Below are positions 41,399 through 47,111 of a stretch of 47,111 nt of DNA, one piece after another (the stretch's first letter is position 1; each line of letters starts with the position of its first letter). The notes under the pieces are model-generated. The model was given only the letters and a program-made list of their open reading frames with translations. It had not been told where the DNA came from and searched no databases. The translations under genes were made by a program, and so were the position numbers. Source of the DNA: an uncultured Bacilli bacterium (GTDB lineage Bacteria; Bacillota_I; Bacilli_A; RF39; UBA660). The DNA is taken from assembly GCA_944358355.1 (NCBI GenBank), contig CALVQY010000006.1, forward strand, positions 1 through 47,111, written 5' to 3'.

Positions 41399-42934
41399 TT
41401 ACAAATCATGCTCTTTTAAGAAATTCTCTTTATCTATTCTTTGGAACAATACTTTAGGAGTTCCTACTTCATATTTATTATCTTTTAAATACTGATTTTC
41501 ACAATTTTCATTATTAATCTGTCTTAATATTTCTTTAGAAGTTGAAGGTATTGCAAAAGAAAGATTAATAGAACATACTCTAATAGATTCAAGTAAATTA
41601 TATAAAACAGTCTCTAATCTATCTTTAGAAGCTTCATCTTTAGCAAGTATCCATGGAGTAGTTTCATCTATATACTTATTACTAGCTCTTAATACTTCAA
41701 ATATCTTATTTAAAGCATTAGATATCTCAAGACTATCTATATCCTTACTAATCTCTTCATCTAAACTATTTATTTTTTCTATAAGAGAAGCATCTATATC
41801 TTCATAAACTTCTTTATTAGTAACAACACCATCAAAATACTTATTAGCCATACTTATAGTACGTTGTACTAAATTACCTAAAGTATTTGCAAGGTCAGCA
41901 TTAGTTCTATCTATTAGAGCCTCAACTGAAAAGTTACCATCACTTCCAAAAGGAACTTCTCTTAAAACAAAATATCTAACTACATCAACACCAAAATATT
42001 CAATATACTCTCTAGGATCTCTATAATTACCCAAAGATTTAGAAATCTTTGCTCCTTCTATAACAAGCCAACCATGTCCATAAACTTTCTTAGGAAGTGG
42101 TAAATCTAAAGCCATTAGAATAATAGGCCACACTATAGTATGAAATCTAATTATTTCTTTACCAACTAAATGTAAATCAGCAGGCCAATATTTTTTAAAC
42201 TTACTATCATCATCACTCATATATCCTAAGGATGTAATATAGTTAGTCAAAGCATCTAACCACACATAAACAACATGTTTCTCATCAAAAGGAACAGGAA
42301 TTCCCCACTTAAAGCTAGTACGAGAAACACATAAATCTTCAAGCCCTGGTTTAATAAAATTATTAATCATCTCATTTTTACGAGACTCTGGCTCTATAAA
42401 ATCAGGATGTTCATCTAGATATTTAACTAATCTATCTTGATATTTAGAAAGTTTTAAAAAGTAAGCTTCTTCTTCTACTTCTTTAACCTCTCTACCACAA
42501 TCAGGACATTTACCATCTACAAGTTGTGTCTTAGTCCAAAAAGACTCACATGGAACACAGTAAAGCCCTTTATAAGTTCCTTTATAAATATCTCCTTGTT
42601 CATAAAGTTTAGTAAATATTTTTTGAACAGTTTTAACATGATTTTCATCAGTAGTTCTAATAAAATAATCATAAGAAATATCTAAAGCTTTCCATAAATC
42701 TTTAGCATTTTCTACCACTTCATCAACATATTGTTTAGGAGCAACCCCTGCTTCCCTCGCTTTAGTCTCTATTTTTAATCCATGTTCATCAGTACCAGTT
42801 TGAAAATAAACATCATACCCTTTACTTCTTTTATATCTAGCAATTGCATCTGCAACTATTGTTGTATAACAATGTCCTATATGAAAGTTTGCACTAGGGT
42901 AATAAATTGGTGTTGTAATATAATATTTATCCAT
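41399..42934 (-). CDS. metG: Methionyl-tRNA synthetase
   Basis: 511 residues from ATG 42932-42934 (GGAGG 8 bases upstream); the frame to 43030 runs through the T-box leader. Class I core: TTPIYYPSANFHIGHCYTT and KISKSLGNY, with a CxxC...CxxC zinc insert (VPCESFW, KCPDCGREV). The C-terminal dimer domain (tRNA-binding EMAP-like) of longer MetG proteins is missing; this 511-residue form ends after the anticodon domain. Controlled by a Met T-box. The order metG-tatD-3D gene is that of the Bacillus yabCDE region. Confidence 0.97.
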   Translation of the reverse strand: MDKYYITTPIYYPSANFHIGHCYTTIVADAIARYKRSKGYDVYFQTGTDEHGLKIETKAREAGVAPKQYVDEVVENAKDLWKALDISYDYFIRTTDENHVKTVQKIFTKLYEQGDIYKGTYKGLYCVPCESFWTKTQLVDGKCPDCGREVKEVEEEAYFLKLSKYQDRLVKYLDEHPDFIEPESRKNEMINNFIKPGLEDLCVSRTSFKWGIPVPFDEKHVVYVWLDALTNYITSLGYMSDDDSKFKKYWPADLHLVGKEIIRFHTIVWPIILMALDLPLPKKVYGHGWLVIEGAKISKSLGNYRDPREYIEYFGVDVVRYFVLREVPFGSDGNFSVEALIDRTNADLANTLGNLVQRTISMANKYFDGVVTNKEVYEDIDASLIEKINSLDEEISKDIDSLEISNALNKIFEVLRASNKYIDETTPWILAKDEASKDRLETVLYNLLESIRVCSINLSFAIPSTSKEILRQINNENCENQYLKDNKYEVGTPKVLFQRIDKENFLKEHDL

Positions 42935-42965
42935 TAATATCTCCTCCTTCAAAATAAAAAGATTT

Positions 42966-43174
42966 ATCATATCAAAAGGACGAGCTAACCCGTGGTACCA
43001 CCTTTCTTTACAATAAATCTTGTATCTCATTCTAATTAACGCTTAGCACGTTCATACTTACATATCAATATGAAAGTTCAGAAGCCATATCTTATAAAAT
43101 CATTCGTTTCTTTTCCACCTACCAAGAACTCTCTATAACTAGAAGTTATAAGACTCTTCATCACAACTTTTAAT
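42966..43174 (-). promoter_or_regulatory. T-box riboswitch, methionine type, upstream of metG
   Basis: The T-box AAAGGTGGTACCACG is at 42991-43005 (minus strand), whose bulge pairs with the tRNA CCA end. Stem I is closed by GAAG/CTTC (43081-43084) and TCTTATAA/TTATAAGA. The specifier loop on its 3' side reads TATGG with ATG at 43086-43088, the Met codon. A terminator candidate ACGGG/CTCGT (about 42978-42992) with TTTTG follows. Uncharged tRNA-Met should promote read-through into metG. Confidence 0.88.
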
Positions 43175-43180
43175 AACGAT

Positions 43181-43209
43181 ATTCTAACACAAGAGAAATT
43201 AATCTTCAA
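43181..43209 (-). promoter_or_regulatory. metG leader promoter
   Basis: Minus-strand TTGAAG (43204-43209) and TAGAAT (43181-43186) with 17 bases between; the -35 is in the last codons of spoVT. The start would be near 43174, at the beginning of the T-box. Confidence 0.6.
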
Positions 43210-43738
43210 GATATTTTGATAAGAAATTAGCAATTATTTGTATTATATGTTCATCTTCTTCAGTAAAACTCTTACCATCTTCATTAAGCATTAAAACAAG
43301 TCCAATAGTTTCCCCATCTGATAGTATAGGGCTAATAATATACTTATACTCTTCACCTGAGTTTTTACTATCTACTATTTCTTCTATCTGACAAGTTCCT
43401 TTAACTAGACTCTCTGTTTCAAATAAACACTCTTCTAATTTAGTAGAAATATTACAACCACAAAATTCTTTCTTATACTTACCAGTACCTGCTACAAACT
43501 TATCTCTATCTGTAACAAAGATATTCTTACTAATAGTCATATAAATAGTATCAAGTAAAGACTGTGCAATATCACTTAAAACATCACTAGTAGAAAACTT
43601 CTTTAAGCTTATAGTCTCTTTATCTACAAAAAATTCTAAACTCTCACCATCTCTAATTCTAAGAGATTTTCTAATATCTTTAGGAATTACAATTCTTCCC
43701 AAGTCATCAACTCTTCTAACTACACCTGTTGTCTTCAT
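43199..43738 (-). CDS. spoVT: SpoVT-like AbrB/GAF transcription regulator
   Basis: 179 residues. The first 50 form the AbrB swapped hairpin (MKTTGVVRRVDDLGRIVIPKDIRKSLRIRDGESLEFFVD, split over residues 1-40), with the full SpoVT core. Residues 55-178 are a GAF-like domain (SDVLSDIAQSLLD..., FTEEDEHIIQIIANFLSKYLED). In Bacillus it tunes sigma-G genes in the forespore. mfd-spoVT is the Bacillus order; here two extra genes intervene. The region before its ATG has no good sigma-A promoter; GGTATAA with GAATAATA could be a forespore-type site, but weakly. Confidence 0.93.
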   Translation of the reverse strand: MKTTGVVRRVDDLGRIVIPKDIRKSLRIRDGESLEFFVDKETISLKKFSTSDVLSDIAQSLLDTIYMTISKNIFVTDRDKFVAGTGKYKKEFCGCNISTKLEECLFETESLVKGTCQIEEIVDSKNSGEEYKYIISPILSDGETIGLVLMLNEDGKSFTEEDEHIIQIIANFLSKYLED

Positions 43739-43875
43739 AAGTTCTCCTTCCTTTTCAGTAGTATTATTCCAATATCAGCCCATTTTATACCATCAAAATT
43801 ATGCTATCTATTGATATTATATACGTAAGAAGGACTTTTTTTCTCTGGTAATTATTTCCAGTTGTTAAAAGTTAC

Positions 43876-43907
43876 AAAAAAAATACTCATTTAATCAAAT
43901 AAATGAG
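43876..43907 (-). terminator. Terminator of the 43891 gene
   Basis: Minus-strand CTCATTTA (43900-43907) with TAAATGAG (43886-43893), loop of 6, then TATTTTTTTT. It includes the stop codon region. Confidence 0.75.
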
Positions 43908-44529
43908 AATTTTCTTTAGTAAAAACAAACCTTTCTATCTGTTCTTTAAGACTATTAAGAAGTATCGTATCTTTAACTAAAATTTTCATATCAACAGTCT
44001 CTAATATCTGTTTAACATAAGTTGTTTGTAAAAACTTTGTAGCATCTTTTTTAAAATTAGGATTACTATCTTTAACTATCAAATCTAAATTACTTACAAG
44101 CTTCTCTTTAACAAGACTAGTAAGAACTTGCTTCTCTTCTTTTTTAGCATCTTTATTAAATTTAACTAATTCTTTCTTCAAGTTCTTAACCAACTCCAAT
44201 GGCTTATCATCATCCATCTTAGAATAATTATCTTTAATTATATCTATCCGTCTTTTAAAAATATTTCTAAACTCTTTCTTTAAATCACCTTTATAACTAG
44301 TTAAAACTTCATTAAATTTATCACTATTCAAGATTAAGTTGTTATGTTTAGCAATATTAAGAACCCTTTGTTTAACTGTATCCATCGCTTCAAGTGGTAC
44401 TTCAATAACTCCATTAATAATATCATCTTCTATTAAAGAATTAGTATTATTAGTAGCAAGTTCAACCCCTGCTGTCATTAAAATCTCTTTATGTTGCTTT
44501 AAAATATCCTCTTTAACCACAATATTCAT
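43891..44529 (-). CDS. Unknown helical protein (about 212 residues)
   Basis: Not recognised. Highly charged, Lys/Asp/Glu/Asn-rich, almost all helix (IKDNYSKMDDDKPLELVKNLKKELVKFNKDAKKEEKQ is a coiled coil, about residues 103-140). No membrane segment or signal. The start is unclear: ATG at 44527-44529 has GGAGG only 2 bases upstream, an unusually tight gap, so a later codon such as GTG at 44518-44520 may be used. It has its own promoter and terminator and lies between spoVT and another unknown gene where Bacillus has none. Confidence 0.55.
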   Translation of the reverse strand: MNIVVKEDILKQHKEILMTAGVELATNNTNSLIEDDIINGVIEVPLEAMDTVKQRVLNIAKHNNLILNSDKFNEVLTSYKGDLKKEFRNIFKRRIDIIKDNYSKMDDDKPLELVKNLKKELVKFNKDAKKEEKQVLTSLVKEKLVSNLDLIVKDSNPNFKKDATKFLQTTYVKQILETVDMKILVKDTILLNSLKEQIERFVFTKENSHLFD

Positions 44530-44549
44530 AGCCTCCAATTCTACTAATA

Positions 44550-44578
44550 AGTATAAGAAGATAAAAGGTTTTAGTCAA
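44550..44578 (-). promoter_or_regulatory. Promoter of the 43891 gene
   Basis: Minus-strand TTGACT (44573-44578) and TATACT (44550-44555), 17 bases apart. Confidence 0.6.
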
Positions 44579-44583
44579 GATAC

Positions 44584-44612
44584 AAAAAAACTCAAGTCAT
44601 AAAAAACTTGAG
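44584..44612 (-). terminator. Terminator of the 44687 gene
   Basis: Minus-strand CTCAAGT (44606-44612) with ACTTGAG (44591-44597), loop of 8, then TTTTTTTG. Confidence 0.8.
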
Positions 44613-44686
44613 CTATACATACTATTATAATTAATATCTAATTTATCTATAGTTTTATATAGTATCTATTTTATCAATAGCATAAA

Positions 44687-45094
44687 TTAAAAATTGTACT
44701 TTGTTGGTTCAGTAATTTGTTTTAAGGAATATATATCTTTTCTATGTCTTTTTTCTCTTGTAGATGTTTCAACAATTTCAAGAGCTGGAAGTTCATATAA
44801 GACAGTTCTTAACTCTACAAAAATTTCTTTTTCTGTCTTTTTTAACTCTCTTAAAGAAGAATATAAAGCATATAATTCATCAATAACTTTAGAATTAGAA
44901 CTCTGTAAAAAATGTTCACCAATATTATTAAGATTAATAATAAATCCTTCATAATATTTATCATAACGTTTTCCATAAGTATTTATAAAAGCTATTAACT
45001 CTGATAACTCATTTAAAGTTTGAACAGTCTTATTATATTTCTTTTCCCAATACCATTCTCTATCATCATCTTTATAATTAAATACATTACTCAC
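44687..45094 (-). CDS. Unknown small helical protein (135 residues)
   Basis: Not recognised. Starts with GTG 45092-45094 with AGAGG upstream. Acidic-aromatic opening (NYKDDDREWYWEKKYNKT), a helical middle (LNELSELIAFINTYGKRYDKYYEGFIINLNNIGEHFL, about residues 26-62) and a charged end. No membrane helix. It may be a coiled-coil or binding protein, unknown function; its own promoter (45123-45151) and terminator support a real gene. Confidence 0.55.
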   Translation of the reverse strand: MSNVFNYKDDDREWYWEKKYNKTVQTLNELSELIAFINTYGKRYDKYYEGFIINLNNIGEHFLQSSNSKVIDELYALYSSLRELKKTEKEIFVELRTVLYELPALEIVETSTREKRHRKDIYSLKQITEPTKYNF

Positions 45095-45122
45095 AAAACC
45101 TCTCTCCCTTCATTTGCCACAT

Positions 45123-45151
45123 ATTATACACTATTTTATTCAATTTGTAAA
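45123..45151 (-). promoter_or_regulatory. Promoter of the 44687 gene
   Basis: Minus-strand TTTACA (45146-45151) and TATAAT (45123-45128), 17 bases apart. Confidence 0.6.
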
Positions 45152-45158
45152 GAAAAAC

Positions 45159-47111
45159 TTAACCTACCATACTAGATAACAATGCAACTAAATAATAGAT
45201 AGGATGCTTTTCTAACTTAACAATATCTAAGATAATAGTTAAATCACTCTCTCTACTCTTAAATCTAAACATAGGTGTAATCTGATAAGCATTCATAAAT
45301 AAATCCTCTGTATTTAACTTACTAGTAGATTCTCTATTAAAGTAAAGTTCAATAGTGTTTTTAGTCTCATTAACTTTAGTAACACCCACTTGCTTAACAA
45401 GTTTTTCAAACCATTCTTCATACATATAAATGATAATATCTTCATTAAGTTTACCAAATCTATCCTCTAAATCACTTCTAACTTCTTCAAGTTTTTCCTT
45501 ACTATCTATCTCATTAATCATTCTATGAATCATAATCTTCAAGTCATCATCAGTTACATAATCATCACTAATATGAGTAGATACATTAAGTAATGTTTTA
45601 TTACTCTCTTCCTCTTGTTCTTCCTCTACAACATGACCTTTAAGACGTTCTACTTCTTCATTAAGCATCTTTAAATAAAGGTCAATACCAACACTATCAA
45701 TAAAGCCAGCTTGCCTACTTCCTAAAATATCTCCTGCTCCTCTAATAGATAAATCACGAGTTGCAATAGAAAAACCACTACCTAATTCAGTAAACTCTTT
45801 AATAACTTTTAAACGTTTCTCTGCAGTCTCAGTTAATACTTTATGCTCTTGATACATTAAGTAACAGTAAGCGATTTTATTACTACGACCAACTCTACCT
45901 CTTATCTGATATAACTGAGCAAGACCAAATCTATCAGCATCTAAAATAATTAATGTATTAACATTAGGAATATCAATACCAGTCTCTATTATGGTCGTAC
46001 ACACTAAAACATCTGCCTCATGGTCAATAAATGACTGCATTACATCTTCAATCTTAGTCTTATCCATCCTACCATGAGCATAAATTACTCTAGCACTAGG
46101 GACAAGATTCTCTATCTCCATTACTTCTTGTTCTATATTTTCGACATTATTAAATAATAGAAATACTTGTCCATCACGAGACATCTCTTTCATAATCGCT
46201 TCTTTAACAAGTTGTTTATTATAACCAATAACATAAGTCTGAATAGGATATCTATCACGTGGTGGTGTCTCTATTAAAGATAAACTTCTAATACCTGCAA
46301 TTGACATTTGTAAGGTTCTTGGAATAGGTGTTGCCGTTAAAGTTAAAACATCAACAGTACTCTTATATTGTTTTAACTTCTCTTTATGTTTAACTCCAAA
46401 CCTCTGCTCTTCATCAATAATTAATAATCCCAAATCTTTAGGTTTAATATCATCACTAAGTATTCTATGTGTACCAATAACAAAATCTATTGTTCCTTCT
46501 CTTAACTCTTCAATAATTCTATTACGTTCTCTTGGACTAGTAAATCTATTTAAAAGACCAATATTAACAGGAAAGTCTTTAAATCTTTCAAGAGCATTCT
46601 TATAATGTTGACTAGAAAGAATCGTTGTCGGACATAAAAGCAATACTTGCTTATTATCCATAATCGCTTTAAAGGCTGCTCTAAAAGCAATTTCTGTCTT
46701 ACCAAAGCCAACATCACCTACTAATAATCTATCCATAGGAGAAACTTTTTCCATATCTTCTTTTATCTGTTTAGTAGCAAGTAACTGATCATTAGTAGCG
46801 ATGTATGGAAATGCATCTTCAAACTCTTTTTGTAATTCATTATCATGAGAAAAAGCAAAACCCTTCTGTCTTTCACGCTCAGCTTGTACTCTTAATAAGT
46901 CATTAGCCATATCTTGAACTTTACTCTTAACACGTGTTTTTACTTTCTCCCACTCTTTACCACCAAGTTTATAAATAGTAGGACGAACACCCTCCTTACC
47001 AGTATATTTATAAAGCATATCAATCTTTTCAACTGGAATATAAAGCTTATCATTACCTTGATATAAAACTTCTATATAGTCTTTTAAAACACCTTGTTGA
47101 CTTAAAGTCTT
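45159..47111 (-). CDS. mfd: Transcription-repair coupling factor Mfd, C-terminal two-thirds
   Basis: 650 codons are visible and the frame stays open to the right edge (reading ...VLKDYIEVLYQGNDK just before the first internal Met), so the N-terminal UvrB-like modules lie outside. The visible part has the RNA-polymerase-interaction domain (YIPVEKIDMLYKYTGKEG), the RecG-like translocase with Walker A LVGDVGFGKTEIA, DEEQRFG, TATPIPRTLQMS and TRG-like RDLSIRGAGDILGSRQAGFI, and the C-terminal domain 7. Mfd removes stalled polymerase and recruits UvrA, which is also encoded in this window (5563-8370). Confidence 0.97.
   Translation of the reverse strand, partial: KTLSQQGVLKDYIEVLYQGNDKLYIPVEKIDMLYKYTGKEGVRPTIYKLGGKEWEKVKTRVKSKVQDMANDLLRVQAERERQKGFAFSHDNELQKEFEDAFPYIATNDQLLATKQIKEDMEKVSPMDRLLVGDVGFGKTEIAFRAAFKAIMDNKQVLLLCPTTILSSQHYKNALERFKDFPVNIGLLNRFTSPRERNRIIEELREGTIDFVIGTHRILSDDIKPKDLGLLIIDEEQRFGVKHKEKLKQYKSTVDVLTLTATPIPRTLQMSIAGIRSLSLIETPPRDRYPIQTYVIGYNKQLVKEAIMKEMSRDGQVFLLFNNVENIEQEVMEIENLVPSARVIYAHGRMDKTKIEDVMQSFIDHEADVLVCTTIIETGIDIPNVNTLIILDADRFGLAQLYQIRGRVGRSNKIAYCYLMYQEHKVLTETAEKRLKVIKEFTELGSGFSIATRDLSIRGAGDILGSRQAGFIDSVGIDLYLKMLNEEVERLKGHVVEEEQEEESNKTLLNVSTHISDDYVTDDDLKIMIHRMINEIDSKEKLEEVRSDLEDRFGKLNEDIIIYMYEEWFEKLVKQVGVTKVNETKNTIELYFNRESTSKLNTEDLFMNAYQITPMFRFKSRESDLTIILDIVKLEKHPIYYLVALLSSMVG

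Noticed and set aside
42935-43030. Longer N-terminus of metG
   Set aside because: It lies in the T-box sequence; the ATG at 42934 has a good ribosome site and matches MetG starts.
43780-43850. Forespore sigma-type promoter before spoVT
   Set aside because: GGTATAA and GAATAATA are only a loose fit; not strong enough to report as a site.
1-47111. TGA read as Trp (mycoplasma code)
   Set aside because: TGA ends clpC, sipW and others at the right place, and Trp is TGG in conserved positions.
1-47111. tRNA, rRNA or CRISPR arrays
   Set aside because: No GGTTCGAATC-type T-loops, rRNA cores or spaced palindromic repeats were seen; the repeats at 323-385, 18947-19006 and 19098-19154 are too few and lack spacers.

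Overview
This is a very AT-rich stretch of chromosome from a low-GC Gram-positive bacterium (Firmicutes/Bacillota, probably a Bacilli or Erysipelotrichia-like lineage with a compact genome). TGA is a real stop codon (clpC, sipW, dusB-side toxin ORF) and Trp is TGG, so the mycoplasma code is not used. The sporulation or sporulation-associated genes yabP, yabQ, yabG, spoVG, spoVT and a sigma-H-like factor, plus T-box control of metG and GGAGG-type ribosome binding sites, point to a spore former or a recent descendant of one. Almost every gene lies on the minus strand, so transcription runs from right to left. Many blocks keep the gene order seen around the Bacillus subtilis origin, but spliced together with deletions.

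Layout from right (5') to left (3'). 47111-43199: mfd (cut by the window edge), two unknown helical proteins and spoVT. 43174-41399: T-box leader and metG. 41271-39650: a 59-residue membrane protein, tatD and a 3D-domain cell-wall protein. 39554-35133: a surface-protein cluster with three TasA/camelysin-like paralogues, a SipW-type signal peptidase, a fourth divergent paralogue and two membrane proteins. 35078-32195: ksgA, yabG, veg, spoVG, yabP, yabQ. 32134-27311: divIC, tilS, ftsH (with an extra C-terminal Rho_N/SAP-like tail), mscL and an unknown gene. 27300-26950: a gap that holds a probable type I toxin-antitoxin locus. 26935-23783: dusB, an RDD membrane protein and lysS. 23714-19153: a class I glutamine-amidotransferase-like hydrolase, a large transporter and clpC. 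18934-16472: an AlbA_2-type regulator with 12-bp tandem operator-like repeats, a cupin and an unknown gene. 16370-9253: the cysS-yugP-mrnC-rlmB-sigH-like block, broken by an IS110-family element on the plus strand, followed by a (p)ppGpp hydrolase/synthetase gene behind an apparent attenuator. 9213-406: a kinase-like membrane protein, uvrA, yvlD-like, lgt, a second kinase-like protein, trxB, yvcK and whiA. 273-1: the start of a DUF4143-type ATPase with phased upstream repeats.

Most promising leads: (i) the 30-residue hydrophobic ORF at 27099-27191 with its own promoter, a Shine-Dalgarno locked in a hairpin, and a convergent antisense RNA with its own promoter and terminator; (ii) the Rel protein with an intact hydrolase signature, Gln in place of the catalytic synthetase Glu and no C-terminal regulatory region, transcribed only through an intrinsic terminator; (iii) the SipW/TasA-like cluster; (iv) the IS110 element whose two ends carry the two halves of a promoter; (v) the repeat-flanked promoters of the AlbA_2 regulator and the DUF4143 ATPase. 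The operons lack rapZ (between trxB and yvcK), hprK (beside lgt), hprT (beside ftsH) and ctsR/mcsA/mcsB (beside clpC), in line with a reduced genome, although these genes could lie elsewhere.
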